Positions 1-9,105 of a stretch of DNA of 64,000 nucleotides are shown here, in pieces (the first letter of the stretch is position 1; each line of letters opens with the position of its first letter). The stretch covers positions 372,001 to 436,000 of the forward strand of contig NZ_QLIX01000001.1 of the NCBI RefSeq assembly GCF_003258945.1, given 5' to 3'. Source of the DNA: Roseicella frigidaeris. Lineage in GTDB: Bacteria > Pseudomonadota > Alphaproteobacteria > Acetobacterales > Acetobacteraceae. The position numbers and the translations under genes are program-made. The notes under the pieces were generated by a model. The model did no database searches. It saw only the letters and a list, made by a program, of their open reading frames with translations, and was not told where the DNA came from.

Positions 1-282
1 GCGGCGATGTACCGGCGCATCGTCATCGTCCCCGGCCTCGCCGCGATCCGCGCCCTGGCCCGGCTGGCCGCGGTGCGGGGCGAGCTGCGCGGCGAGGCGC
101 TGCTGCGGCACCCGCAGCTTCTGGTCGCGCCGGTGCTGCTGGCGGTGCTGTGGAACGGCTTCTTCGCCGAGGGCGAGCCGATGGACCCGGAGGCGGTCTT
201 CGCGGCCCAGCTCGACCTGCTGTTCCTCCCCCAGCCGGGCGTTCCCGAGCTGGGCGTTCCCGACCCGGGCACTCTGCTCTAG
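1..282 (+). CDS. C-terminal part of a TetR/AcrR-type regulator (5' end outside window)
   Basis: The reading frame is open from the first base and ends at TAG 280-282, so the gene begins upstream of the window; an in-frame ATG at 7 is probably internal. The visible 93 residues are mostly helical and hydrophobic, with a run around HPQLLVAPVLLAVLWNGFF followed by an acidic amphipathic stretch and AAQLDLLF. This is what the ligand-binding and dimerisation half of TetR proteins looks like, close to the C terminus. No DNA-binding helix-turn-helix is visible because it would lie upstream. The tail contains a doubled five-residue unit (PGVPELGVPDPG). The call is inferred from general character, and another all-helical protein cannot be excluded. 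thrC starts 12 bp downstream. Confidence 0.45.
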   Translation, partial: AAMYRRIVIVPGLAAIRALARLAAVRGELRGEALLRHPQLLVAPVLLAVLWNGFFAEGEPMDPEAVFAAQLDLLFLPQPGVPELGVPDPGTLL

Positions 283-294
283 GTTGCGCCCCCC

Positions 295-1701
295 ATGCTC
301 TATCTCAGCACCCGCGGCCAGGCCGCGCCCCGCGACTTCGAAGGCGTCCTGCTGGCCGGCCTCGCCGAGGATGGCGGGCTGTTCCTGCCGGCGACCTGGC
401 CCGTCCTGTCGCCGGCCGAATGGCGTGCGCTGCGCGGCCTGCCCTATCCCGAGCTGGCGGCGCGGCTGATGCAGCCCTTTATCGGCGAGGCGCTGACCCC
501 GGCGACGCTGCTCGGCCTCACCGAGGCCGCCTATGCCGGCTTCGGCAGCCCGGCGGTGGCGCCGCTGGTGCAGCTCGACCACCGCAGCTTCATCCTGGAG
601 CTGTTCCACGGGCCGACGCTCGCCTTCAAGGACATGGCGATGCAGCTGCTCGGGCGGCTCTTCGACCAGGTGCTGGCGCGGCGCGGCGAGCGGATCACCA
701 TCGTCGGCGCCACCTCGGGCGATACCGGCTCGGCGGCGATCGAGGCCTGCCGCGACCGCGACGCCATCGACATCGTCATCCTCCACCCCGAGGGGCGGAC
801 GAGCGAGGTGCAGCGGCGGCAGATGACGACCGTGCTCGCCGGCAACGTCGCCAACCTCGCCGTCCGGGGCAGCTTCGACGACTGCCAGGACCTGGTGAAG
901 GCGATGTTCAACGACGCGCCCTTCCGGCAGGAGATGCGGCTGGCCGCGGTGAACTCCATCAACTGGGCGCGGATCGCGGCGCAGATCCCCTATTACGCCT
1001 ATGCCGCCCTCTCGCTCGGCGCGCCGGACCGGCCGGTGGCCTTCAGCGTGCCGACCGGCAATTTCGGCAATGTGCTGGCCGCCTGGGCGGTGCGCGAGAT
1101 GGGGCTGCCGGTGGAGCGGCTGATCGTCGGCTCGAACCGCAACGACATCCTGGCCCGCTTCCTCGCCGCCAACGACATGTCGGTGAAGGGCGTCGAGCCG
1201 AGCCTCTCGCCGAGCATGGACATCCAGGTGAGCTCGAATTTCGAGCGCCTGCTCTTCGAGCTGCTCGGCCGCGACGCCGCGGCGACCGCCGAGACCATGC
1301 GCCGCTTCCGCGCCGAGGGCCGCATGCCGGTGCCGGAGGCCGCCTGGCGGCGGGCCACCGAGCTGTTCCGCGGCGTCGCGCTCGATGACGAGGCGACGCT
1401 GGCCGAGATCCGGCATCTCTGGGACCGCGCCGGCTACCTCGCCGACCCGCATACCGCGATCGGCACCGCCGCCGCCCGGGCGGCGGCGCCGCGCGATCCC
1501 GCCATCCCGGTGGTGGTGGCCGCGACGGCGCATCCGGCGAAATTCCCCGATGCGGTGGCGCGCGCGACCGGCCAGCGCCCGCCCCTGCCGCCGCGCCTCG
1601 CCGACCTGCCGGCGCGCGAGGAGCGGTTCTCGGTGCTGCCGGCCGAGCTCGACGCGGTCGAGGATTTCGTCCGGGCGCATACCCGCCGCAACCGGGGCTG
1701 A
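295..1701 (+). CDS. thrC: Threonine synthase
   Basis: PLP-dependent lyase that converts O-phosphohomoserine to threonine and phosphate, the last step of threonine synthesis, in the cytoplasm. The 468-residue length is normal for the long proteobacterial form. The N terminus MLYLSTRG is typical of ThrC. The PLP lysine is K112 in HGPTLAFKDMAMQ, followed by the phosphate-binding ATSGDTGSAA stretch, and FSVPTGNFGN in the middle. ATG 295 is chosen because it matches the family N terminus exactly. The gene is not next to hom or thrB. A composite hairpin repeat starts 18 bp after its stop and may end the transcript. Confidence 0.95.
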   Translation: MLYLSTRGQAAPRDFEGVLLAGLAEDGGLFLPATWPVLSPAEWRALRGLPYPELAARLMQPFIGEALTPATLLGLTEAAYAGFGSPAVAPLVQLDHRSFILELFHGPTLAFKDMAMQLLGRLFDQVLARRGERITIVGATSGDTGSAAIEACRDRDAIDIVILHPEGRTSEVQRRQMTTVLAGNVANLAVRGSFDDCQDLVKAMFNDAPFRQEMRLAAVNSINWARIAAQIPYYAYAALSLGAPDRPVAFSVPTGNFGNVLAAWAVREMGLPVERLIVGSNRNDILARFLAANDMSVKGVEPSLSPSMDIQVSSNFERLLFELLGRDAAATAETMRRFRAEGRMPVPEAAWRRATELFRGVALDDEATLAEIRHLWDRAGYLADPHTAIGTAAARAAAPRDPAIPVVVAATAHPAKFPDAVARATGQRPPLPPRLADLPAREERFSVLPAELDAVEDFVRAHTRRNRG

Positions 1702-1718
1702 CCCGACGGCAACCGACT

Positions 1719-1836
1719 GGAGCAGTCTCCGTTCGCCCGCCTTCACGGCGAATGCTCCGGCCTTCCGTTTCCGGAGCGTCTTCGCCCGTTCGCGTGTTGC
1801 CACTCGAGGTGTTTCCACCTCGGGCGATCATGCTCC
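1719..1836 (-). repeat. Composite hairpin repeat, copy 1 (modules B then A, reverse orientation)
   Basis: Bounded by GGAGCA and TGCTCC. Read on the minus strand, module A (1773-1836) starts GAGCATGATC and ends CGAAGACGCTCC; module B (1719-1759) starts GAGCATTCGCC and ends ACTGCTCC. Module A is about 17 bp longer than other copies: its loop region is duplicated, giving a second small stem CGAGGTG-gaaa-CACCTCG. It lies between thrC and the DUF1989 gene, both on the plus strand. It belongs to the family described at 10975, 14138, 23123, 31757 and 44729. Confidence 0.75.
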
Positions 1837-1959
1837 GACCGCCTGCTGCTGCGTTGCAGCGGCGGCGGCGGGACTGGCCCGCCGCGTCGAGGCGCTGGTC
1901 GCGGCGCGGCTGCCCCGCGCCGCCCGCGGCCTGGCGCGGCCACATGCAGGAGCCGAGGC

Positions 1960-2808
1960 ATGAAGGACCATCCCGCCGCCTATCAGGCCAGCCAGGGCGG
2001 TGCCCTCGCCCTCGATGCGGCCTTCTACGACCGCATCGCCGCCGAGACCGCCGGCCGCAGCCTGGTCGAGCAATTCACCATCCCGATCCGCACCGGCCGC
2101 GCCTGGCGGGTGCCGGCCGGGCATGTCTTCCGCATCGTCGCGGTGGAGGGGCCGCAGGTCGGCGACCTCAACCTGTGGAACGCGGAGGACCCGCGCGAGC
2201 GCTTTTGGGCCTCGCGCACCCGGCAGCTCCAGGGCGCGCATGTCAGCACCCATGACCGGTTGTGGTCGACGCTGCCCTTCCTGCGGCCGATGGTGACCAT
2301 CACCGCCGACAGCCTCGCCGGCTACGGCATCGACGAATACGGCGGGCGGGTCCACGACCTGCTCGGCACCCGCTGCGACCCCTATGTGAACCAGATGCTG
2401 AGCGGCGAGAGCTTCGATTTCTGCTGCCACTCCAACCTGACCCGGGCGGTGCTGCCCTTCGGCCTGACCGAGTTCGACGTGCACGACGTGCTGAACGTGT
2501 TCCAGTGCACCGGCCTCAACCAGGACGACCTGTACTTCATGCGGGCGAGCCCGGCGCAGGCGGGCGACTACCTGGAATTCTTCGCCGAGATCGATCTGCT
2601 CTGTGCCCTCTCCACCTGCCCGGGCGGCGATCTCTCGGTGCCGCTCTGGGGGCCGGAGGCGCGCGACCCGCTGGAGGTGTGCCGGCCGCTCGGGGTCGAG
2701 GTGCATCGCCTCGACCCCGCGCTGCTCGCGGGCTGGTCGCCGCCGCGGCGCGCCGCCTATCGCGGCGGCCATGGGCTGCGGCTGGCGCCGCCCCCCTGGG
2801 CGCGCTGA
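1960..2808 (+). CDS. DUF1989 (urea carboxylase-associated) family protein
   Basis: 282 residues. It resembles the DUF1989 family, whose members are annotated as urea carboxylase-associated proteins and are often found near urea amidolyase genes. Supporting features are WRVPAGHVFRIV near residue 50, EGPQVGDLNLWN, the Cys-containing CDPYVNQML stretch, SFDFCCHSNL, VHDVLNVFQCTGL, and a late CALSTCPGGDLS motif that in the family is thought to bind metal through cysteines. No urea carboxylase, allophanate hydrolase or transporter gene is nearby here, so the usual context gives no help and its substrate is unknown. ATG 1960 follows a purine-rich GGAGCCGAGGC stretch. The stop lies 10 bp from the convergent LLM oxidoreductase gene. 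Confidence 0.8.
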   Translation: MKDHPAAYQASQGGALALDAAFYDRIAAETAGRSLVEQFTIPIRTGRAWRVPAGHVFRIVAVEGPQVGDLNLWNAEDPRERFWASRTRQLQGAHVSTHDRLWSTLPFLRPMVTITADSLAGYGIDEYGGRVHDLLGTRCDPYVNQMLSGESFDFCCHSNLTRAVLPFGLTEFDVHDVLNVFQCTGLNQDDLYFMRASPAQAGDYLEFFAEIDLLCALSTCPGGDLSVPLWGPEARDPLEVCRPLGVEVHRLDPALLAGWSPPRRAAYRGGHGLRLAPPPWAR

Positions 2809-2818
2809 GGGCGCCGGC

Positions 2819-3775
2819 TCAGCGCCGCAGCTTCGGCGCGAGGTCGCGCTCGAAGACGGCGATGAACTCCTCCTGCTGCGGCCCGACCTGGGTCAGGATG
2901 ATGTGGTCGAAGCCGGCCTCGACGTATTTCGAGATGCTCTCCAGGTGGCGGTCCGCCGAGGGGCCGCAGCTCACCTGCTGCGCCACCACCTCCGGCGTGA
3001 TGTGGCGCGAGGCCGCCTCGAAGCCGCGCGTCGTCGGCAGCTCCGCCTGCACCGGCCAGCCGGTGACCGACCAGCGGAAGTAGCGATGCGCGGTCTGCTG
3101 CGCCTCGGCCTCGGTCTTTGCCCAGCAGAGCGACACCTCGGCATAGCAGGGGCCGCTGCCGCCGGCCTCGCGGAAGGCCTCGATCAGCTCGCGCTTCGGC
3201 TCGGTCGCCACCAGCCCGTCGCCCTTGCGCCCGGCCAGCCGCGCCGCCTCCGGCCCGCCGGCGGCGACCGCGACCGGCACCTTGCGCTGCGGCCGGTCGT
3301 AGAGCTTCGCCTGGTCGAGGCTGAAATACTGGCCGCGATAGTTGCTGAGCTCGCCCGAGAGCAGGCCCTGGATGATGTCGATGGCCTCCGACAGCCGCTC
3401 GTGCCGCTCGCCGATGCCGGGCCAGCCCTGGCCGGCGACATGCTCGTTCAGCCGCTCGCCGGCGCCGAGGCCGAGGGTGAAGCGGTCGTCGCTCAGCAGC
3501 GCGACGGTCGCCGCGCCCTGGGCGATGATGGCCGGGTGGTAGCGCATGATCGGGCAGGTGACGGCGGTCATCAGCCCGATGCGCGTGGTCGCCTGGGCCA
3601 GCGCCCCGAGCACCGACCAGGCGAGCGGCGCATGCCCCTGCTCCTCGATCCAGGGCGAGAAATGGTCGGAGATGGCGGCGAGGTCGAAGCCGGCCTGCTC
3701 GGCCCGCTGCAGGTTGCGCACGAGGTCCTTCGGCCCGTGCTCCTCGGACATCAGCTTGTAGCCGAAATGGGTCAT
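2819..3775 (-). CDS. F420-type LLM class oxidoreductase (TIGR03557-like)
   Basis: 318 residues with a luciferase-like TIM-barrel monooxygenase fold. The sequence [48 protein letters not shown] and [13 protein letters not shown] matches the subgroup annotated as F420-dependent G6PDH-like LLM enzymes (TIGR03557). This would make it a redox enzyme using deazaflavin F420, although some members use FMN. Substrate unknown. The open frame extends to 3928, but ATG 3773-3775 matches the family start, while the upstream stretch is low-complexity Arg/Pro/Ala. It is divergent from the LigD-like gene across 151 bp. Confidence 0.82.
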   Translation of the reverse strand: MTHFGYKLMSEEHGPKDLVRNLQRAEQAGFDLAAISDHFSPWIEEQGHAPLAWSVLGALAQATTRIGLMTAVTCPIMRYHPAIIAQGAATVALLSDDRFTLGLGAGERLNEHVAGQGWPGIGERHERLSEAIDIIQGLLSGELSNYRGQYFSLDQAKLYDRPQRKVPVAVAAGGPEAARLAGRKGDGLVATEPKRELIEAFREAGGSGPCYAEVSLCWAKTEAEAQQTAHRYFRWSVTGWPVQAELPTTRGFEAASRHITPEVVAQQVSCGPSADRHLESISKYVEAGFDHIILTQVGPQQEEFIAVFERDLAPKLRR

Positions 3776-3926
3776 CGGTCGGGGCTCCGTCGGCAGAGCG
3801 TCGGCAACGCGGGGCGGCGGCGAATGGTCGCAGCGCCGGCCGCGGCGGCATCGGGCCGCCGCGGCCGGGATGCGGGCCGGCGGGGCGGCCCGAACCGCCC
3901 GCCGGGACGGACGTTGTGGGGGCGCC

Positions 3927-5477
3927 ATGACCCGGCCGGACCCGCTCAGCCGCTACCGCGCGAAACGCGACTTCGCCCGCACCGCCGAGCCGCCGGGGGC
4001 GGCGCCCAGGCCGGCGGAGGGCCGAGGGGGCCGCTTCGTCGTGCAGAAGCACGCCGCCTCGCGGCTGCATTTCGATCTCCGGCTCGAGTTGGATGGGGTG
4101 CTGAAATCCTGGGCGGTGACCCGCGGCCCCTCGCTCGACCCGGCGGAGAAGCGCCTCGCCGTGGAGGTCGAGGACCATCCGATCGACTACCGCAGCTTCG
4201 AGGGCGTCATCGCGGAAGGCTATGGCGCCGGCACGGTGATGCTCTGGGACGAGGGGCGCTGGGAGCCGGCGCCGGAGGTGGCCGACCCCGCGGCGGCGCT
4301 GGAGGCGGGCAACCTGAAATTCATCCTGCAGGGCGAGCGCCTGCGCGGCGGCTGGGACCTCGTGCGCATGAAGCCGCGGCCGCGCGAGCGGCAGCCGCAA
4401 TGGCTGCTGATCAAGCGCCGCGATGCCGAGGCGCGGCCGGGCGAGGGCGGGGGGCTGGTGGAGGCGGCGCTGACCTCCGTTGCCACGGGCCGCAGCATGG
4501 AGGAGATCGCCGGCGGCCAGCCGGCCGCGAAGCGGCGCGCGGCGGCCAAGCGCCAGGCCGCGCCGCCGCGACGGTCGGAGCCGGCGCCGTCGGCCTCCGC
4601 CGGGCGCCGTGCCGGCCCGGCCGCGCCGCGCCTGACCCATCCGGAGAAGCCGCTCTGGCCGGCGGAAGGGATCACCAAGCAGGACCTCGCCGATTACTAT
4701 GCCGCCGCCGCGCCGCGGCTGCTGCCGCAGATCGCCGGCCGGCCGCTCTCCCTGGTCCGCACCCCGGACGGGATCGAGGGCAAGCGCTTCTTCCAGCGGC
4801 ACCCGATGCCGGGCCTGCCCGCCGCCATCCGGCGGCTGGAGGTGCCGGGCGAGGCGCGGCCCTGCCTCGGCGTCGACAGCCCCGAGGGGCTGCTCGCCCT
4901 GGCGCAGATGGGGGTGACGGAGATCCATCCCTGGGGCGCGCTCGCGGCCGATATCGAGCGTCCCGACCGGCTGGTCTTCGACCTCGACCCGGATGAGGGC
5001 CTGCCCTTCGCCCGGGTGGTCGAGGCGGCGCAGGTGCTGCGCGAACGGCTGCGGGGGCAGGGCCTCGCGCCCTTCTGCAAGACCACCGGTGGCAAGGGGC
5101 TGCATCTGGTGGTGCCGCTGCGGCCGGCGGCGGGCTGGGCGGCGGTGCGGGCGTTCTGCCAGGGGCTGTGCGAGTCGCTGGCCGCCGAGGCGCCGGAGCG
5201 CTTCACGACGGAGGCCGCCCAGGAGGCCCGCCGGGGCCGGATCTATCTCGACTATCTGCGCAACGACCGCAGCGCCTCCGCGGTCGCCGCCTGGTCGCCG
5301 CGGGCCCGGCCCGGCGCGACCCTCGCCATGCCGCTCGCCTGGCGGGAGGTCACGGCGCGGCTCGATCCGCGGGCCTTCACCATCGCCACCGCCGCCGCCC
5401 GGCTGCGCCGGCCGGATGCCTGGGCCGGGCTGGCGGCGGCGGCCCGGGCGCTGCCGGCGGCGCGCCCCGGCGCCTGA
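3927..5477 (+). CDS. ligD: LigD-like protein with phosphoesterase and polymerase domains but no ligase domain
   Basis: 516 residues. In bacterial non-homologous end joining LigD trims, fills and seals ends with Ku. Residues 35-165 form the 3'-phosphoesterase domain: H42, H48, D50, R52, H84 and Y88 ([21 protein letters not shown]) fall at the positions I recall as essential in Pseudomonas aeruginosa LigD. Residues 170-232 are an Ala/Arg/Pro linker. Residues 235-510 form the primase-polymerase domain with metal-binding D352 and D354 in FDLDPDE, the TTGGKGLHL loop (386-394) and [12 protein letters not shown]. Typical LigD proteins exceed 800 residues because an ATP-dependent ligase domain of about 300 residues is present; no KxDG ligase motif exists here. 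ku is not in the window. ATG 3927 follows GGGGGCGCC. Confidence 0.9.
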   Translation: MTRPDPLSRYRAKRDFARTAEPPGAAPRPAEGRGGRFVVQKHAASRLHFDLRLELDGVLKSWAVTRGPSLDPAEKRLAVEVEDHPIDYRSFEGVIAEGYGAGTVMLWDEGRWEPAPEVADPAAALEAGNLKFILQGERLRGGWDLVRMKPRPRERQPQWLLIKRRDAEARPGEGGGLVEAALTSVATGRSMEEIAGGQPAAKRRAAAKRQAAPPRRSEPAPSASAGRRAGPAAPRLTHPEKPLWPAEGITKQDLADYYAAAAPRLLPQIAGRPLSLVRTPDGIEGKRFFQRHPMPGLPAAIRRLEVPGEARPCLGVDSPEGLLALAQMGVTEIHPWGALAADIERPDRLVFDLDPDEGLPFARVVEAAQVLRERLRGQGLAPFCKTTGGKGLHLVVPLRPAAGWAAVRAFCQGLCESLAAEAPERFTTEAAQEARRGRIYLDYLRNDRSASAVAAWSPRARPGATLAMPLAWREVTARLDPRAFTIATAAARLRRPDAWAGLAAAARALPAARPGA

Positions 5478-5684
5478 CCCCGCCCCCCCCACGCCGCCCC
5501 GGTCGGATGACGAAAGGGATAACCGCCCGGCCTGCGCGCAACGGTCGCATTGGCGGCGCATCCGTCCTAGATGGAAGGCTGCCAACGCCTGTCCGGACGG
5601 CCCGCTCCCGCTTGCCCACCCCTCCCGCCGGCCCTTCCCGTCGGCCCAAGGGGGGCCCGGCCGTCCCCCGCCCGAGGAACCCGA

Positions 5685-6950
5685 ATGTCCGACGCCGTCC
5701 GCCTGACCCGCCTGCCCAGCGGCCTCACCATCGTCTCCGAGACCATGCCGCGGGTCGAGACCGTCTCGATCGGCGCCTATGTCGCCGCCGGCACCCGGCA
5801 TGAGAGCGCGGCGGAGAACGGCGTCTCCCACTTCCTCGAGCACATGGCCTTCAAGGGCACCGACCGCCGCAGCGCCGCCGACATCGCGCGCGAGATCGAG
5901 AATGTCGGCGGCCACCTGAACGCCTACACCTCGCGCGAGAACACCGCCTATTACTGCAAGGTGCTGAAGGAGGATGTCGGCCTCGCCGCCGACATCATCG
6001 GCGACATCCTTACCCACAGCACCTTCGTCCCGGAGGAGCTGGAGCGCGAGCGCGGCGTCATCCTGCAGGAGATCGGCCAGGCGAACGACACGCCGGACGA
6101 CATCATCTTCGACCACTTCCAGCTCACCGCCTTCCCCGGCCAGCCCATGGGCCGCCCGACGCTCGGCACCGAGGAGGTGATCGGCGGCATGAAGCGCGAG
6201 GCGCTGACGGGCTACATGCGCCACCATTACGGGCCGGAGCGGATGGTGATCGCCGCCGCCGGCGCCGTGGAGCACGAAGCGGTGGTCGATCTGGTGCAGC
6301 GCCACTTCGCCGACCTGCCGCAGGTGGCGCCGCCGCCGCCCGAGGCGGCGCGCTATGTCGGCGGCGAGTTCCGCGAGGAGCGCGACCTCGACCAGGTGCA
6401 CATCGTCCTCGGCTTCCCCTCCACCGGCTACAAGGACCGGCTGCACTATCCCTCGATGCTGCTCTCGACCCTGCTCGGCGGCGGCATGTCCTCGCGGCTG
6501 TTCCAGGAGATCCGCGAGAAGCGCGGCCTGGTCTACTCGATCTACTCCTTCGCGCATCCCTTCGAGGATGGCGGCCTCTTCGCCGTCTATGCCGGCACCG
6601 GCGAGAAGGAGGCGGAGGAGCTGGTGCCCGTGACGCTCGAGGAGCTGCGCAAGGTGCAGACCGACGTGACGCGGGACGAGCTGGACCGCGCCAAGGCGCA
6701 GCTCCGCGCCTCGCTGCTGATGTCGCTCGAGAGCACCGGCAGCCGCACCGAGCAGCTCGCCCGGCAGATCCAGGTGCATGGCCGCATCATCCCGATCGAG
6801 GAGACCAAGGCGAAGATCGCCGCGGTGACCATCGAGGAGGTGCAGGAGGCGGCGCGCGCCGCCTTCCGCGGGGCGCCGACGCTGGCCGCGCTCGGCCCGG
6901 CGGGCCGGGTGCCCGGCCTGCCGCAGATCGCCGAGCGGCTGGCGGCCTGA
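5685..6950 (+). CDS. M16 family zinc peptidase (mitochondrial-processing-peptidase-like)
   Basis: 421 residues. Zinc endopeptidase of the pitrilysin/insulinase clan, close to the PqqL and mitochondrial processing peptidase beta subfamily that is common beside thrC in alphaproteobacteria. The inverted zinc motif HFLEH occupies residues 49-53 in NGVSHFLEHMAFKGT, followed by the ENVGGHLNAYTSRENTAYY and ELERERGVILQEI stretches that carry the remaining ligands. The middle GGGMSSRLFQEIREKRGLVYSIYS is the conserved second-half motif. The start is ATG 5685 (MSDAVRLTRLPSGL), which fits the family; the open frame begins earlier in Pro/Arg-rich sequence. thrC is about 4 kb upstream here, separated by other genes. 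No signal peptide, so it is probably cytoplasmic. Confidence 0.92.
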   Translation: MSDAVRLTRLPSGLTIVSETMPRVETVSIGAYVAAGTRHESAAENGVSHFLEHMAFKGTDRRSAADIAREIENVGGHLNAYTSRENTAYYCKVLKEDVGLAADIIGDILTHSTFVPEELERERGVILQEIGQANDTPDDIIFDHFQLTAFPGQPMGRPTLGTEEVIGGMKREALTGYMRHHYGPERMVIAAAGAVEHEAVVDLVQRHFADLPQVAPPPPEAARYVGGEFREERDLDQVHIVLGFPSTGYKDRLHYPSMLLSTLLGGGMSSRLFQEIREKRGLVYSIYSFAHPFEDGGLFAVYAGTGEKEAEELVPVTLEELRKVQTDVTRDELDRAKAQLRASLLMSLESTGSRTEQLARQIQVHGRIIPIEETKAKIAAVTIEEVQEAARAAFRGAPTLAALGPAGRVPGLPQIAERLAA

Positions 6951-7186
6951 GCCGCTTCCCAGGCGGCCGCCGCCCGGCGCCGCGGGGGCGGTGATCGCCC
7001 CTGGCCCAGGGGTGGCCGCCTCGCGGCCGGGCCGCGGCAGGTGGGGCCGGGCGCGGCGGGAGCCCTCCGGCCTCCTCCGCACCCCCTCTCCCTGGCGGGG
7101 CGACGTCGCCGCCCGGGCATGGCATATCCGCGCCCCCAGGGCCGGTCCGGCCTGCCGGCCGCCGGCCGGGCCTTCAGGAGACCCCG

Positions 7187-8515
7187 ATGAGCCAGCTCGC
7201 CACTCTGCAGGACCTCGTCGCCGCCGCCCGCAAGGCCGGGGCGGATGCCGCCGACGCCATCCTGGTCGGCAGCGCCTCGCTCTCCGTCGCCCGCCGCCTC
7301 GGCAAGGTCGAGCAGCTCGAGCGGGCGGAGGGCTTCGACCTCGGGCTCCGCGTCTTCCTCGGCCGCCGCCAGGCCATCGTCTCCACGACCGATCCCGCGC
7401 CCTCCGGCTTCGCCGCCCTCGCCGAGCGGGCGGTCGCCATGGCGCGCGTGGTGCCGGAGGACCCCTTCGCCGGGCTGGCGGAGGCGCCGGACGGGCTGGT
7501 CGCGGTCGATCTCGACCTCGCCGATGCCGCCGAGCCCGATGCCGCGGCGCTGATCGCCCGCGCCGCCGCCGCCGAGGATGCGGCGCTCGCGGTCGCCGGC
7601 GTGAGCAATTCGGAGGGCGCCGAGGCCGGCTGGGCCCGGCACACCATCGCGCTGGCCGCCAGCAACGGCTTCGCCGGCGACTATGTCCGCACCAGCCACT
7701 CCGTCTCCGTCACCGCCCTCGCCGGCCAGGGCACCGGCATGGAGCGGGACTACGACTATGCCAGCGCCGTGCACCTCGCCGATCTGGAGGAGGCCAGCCT
7801 GCTCGGCCGCCGCGCCGGGCAGCAGGCGGTGGCCCGCCTCAACCCGGTGCGGCCGAAGACCGCCCGCCTGCCGGTGGTCTATGCGCCGCGGGTCGCCACC
7901 TCGCTGCTCGGGCATCTCGCCGCGGCGATCAACGGCGCGGCGGTGGCGCGCGGCACCTCCTTCCTGCGCGACCGGCTCGGCCAGCGGGTGATGGCGTCCG
8001 GGCTGACGGTGGTGGACGACCCGGTGCGGCACCGTGGCCGCCGCAGCCGCCCCTTCGACGGCGAGGGGATGCAGGGCATGCGCCGGGCCATCGTCGAGGA
8101 CGGGGTGCTGACGAGCTGGGTGCTCGACTGGCGCAGCGCCCGCCAGCTCGGCCTGGCCTCCACCGGCCATGCCAGCCGCGGCACCCACAGCCCGCCCTCG
8201 CCGGGCACCACCAATCTCTGGCTGGAGCCCGGCGCGGCGAGCCCGGCGGCGCTGATGGCCGATATCCGCCTCGGCCTCTACGTAACCGAGCTGATCGGCA
8301 GCGGGGTGAACGGCATCACCGGCGACTACAGCCGCGGCGCCGCCGGCTTCCTGATCCGCGACGGGGCGCTGGCCGAGCCGGTGAGCGAGATCACCATCGC
8401 CGGCAACCTGCGGGAGATGCTGCTGCATCTGACGCCGGCGGACGACCTGGAATTCCGTCGCGGCACCGACAGCCCGACGGTGCGGGTCGAGGGGCTGACC
8501 ATGGCGGGGGCGTGA
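7187..8515 (+). CDS. pmbA: TldD/PmbA family metallopeptidase regulator (PmbA/TldE)
   Basis: 442 residues. PmbA (TldE) forms a complex with the metalloprotease TldD that opens small peptides, known from microcin B17 maturation and CcdA turnover. The N-terminal half has KVEQLERAEGFDLGLRVFLGRRQAIVSTTD, and the C-terminal half has LTVVDDPVRHRGRRSRPFDGEG, HASRGTHSPPSPGTTNLWLEPG and LIGSGVNGITGDYSRGAAGF, all typical of the family. There is no HExxxH motif, as expected for PmbA rather than TldD. tldD is not in the window. ATG 7187 follows CAGGAGACCCCG. The next gene starts 85 bp downstream on the same strand. Confidence 0.93.
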   Translation: MSQLATLQDLVAAARKAGADAADAILVGSASLSVARRLGKVEQLERAEGFDLGLRVFLGRRQAIVSTTDPAPSGFAALAERAVAMARVVPEDPFAGLAEAPDGLVAVDLDLADAAEPDAAALIARAAAAEDAALAVAGVSNSEGAEAGWARHTIALAASNGFAGDYVRTSHSVSVTALAGQGTGMERDYDYASAVHLADLEEASLLGRRAGQQAVARLNPVRPKTARLPVVYAPRVATSLLGHLAAAINGAAVARGTSFLRDRLGQRVMASGLTVVDDPVRHRGRRSRPFDGEGMQGMRRAIVEDGVLTSWVLDWRSARQLGLASTGHASRGTHSPPSPGTTNLWLEPGAASPAALMADIRLGLYVTELIGSGVNGITGDYSRGAAGFLIRDGALAEPVSEITIAGNLREMLLHLTPADDLEFRRGTDSPTVRVEGLTMAGA

Positions 8516-8600
8516 GGGGCGCCCACGTGACCGCGGCGGGCCTGCCGGGGCCGGCGCGCCGCGGGGAGGCATGATGGCTGCGGCCAGGGGAGGGGGTGCG

Positions 8601-9008
8601 ATGGCGATCCAGGACTGGCGCAAGTCGCGCGAGCACATGGAGCGCGAGGCGATTGCCGCGCTGGCCGAGCTGGTGGCGGATACCAAGGCGGCGCTGCCGC
8701 TGCGCGAGGTGGCGGCGCTCGCCATCGTCACCGCGCACCAGGTGCCGGAGCTCGTGGAGATGGGCGCCTTCACCGAGGGCGACCTGGACGATGCGGCGAT
8801 GCAGGCGATGGCCGTGGTGGTCGACATCGCCGCCGGCTGGGAGGACGAGGCCGAGCGCATCGGCACCTATGTGGCGAGCCTCGACGAGCATGATCTCGCC
8901 CGCCTCTCCCGCGCGGCGCATGCCTGGGCGGCCGCGGTCTGGGCGCAGATGGTGCCGCTGAGCGAGGCCGAGAAGGAGACCACCCTGGCCTCGCTGCGGC
9001 AGGGCTGA
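8601..9008 (+). CDS. Hypothetical protein, 135 residues
   Basis: I do not recognise this protein. It is acidic, Ala/Glu-rich and probably all-helical, with no signal peptide or membrane segment. It begins MAIQDWRKSREHMEREAIAALAEL and ends with MVPLSEAEKETTLASLRQG. The start is taken at ATG 8601 because AGGGGGTG lies just upstream; in-frame alternatives are ATG 8571 and 8574, which would add nine or ten Gly/Ala-rich residues. It lies 85 bp after pmbA on the same strand and could be co-transcribed with it. Confidence 0.6.
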   Translation: MAIQDWRKSREHMEREAIAALAELVADTKAALPLREVAALAIVTAHQVPELVEMGAFTEGDLDDAAMQAMAVVVDIAAGWEDEAERIGTYVASLDEHDLARLSRAAHAWAAAVWAQMVPLSEAEKETTLASLRQG

Positions 9009-9105
9009 GGGGAGGGCTGCGAGGGGCTGGGGGAGACCCGTCGCAATCGCGCCTGGATTTCCTATATTGCAACCAAGAAAGACATTGCCGGAGAGACCTC
9101 AGACC

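Noticed and set aside
2757-7082. Minus-strand open frame of 1441 residues
   Set aside because: It runs antisense through the F420-type, LigD and M16 genes, has no domain, and is Arg/Pro/Gly/Ala-rich. Long spurious frames are usual in DNA with this GC content.
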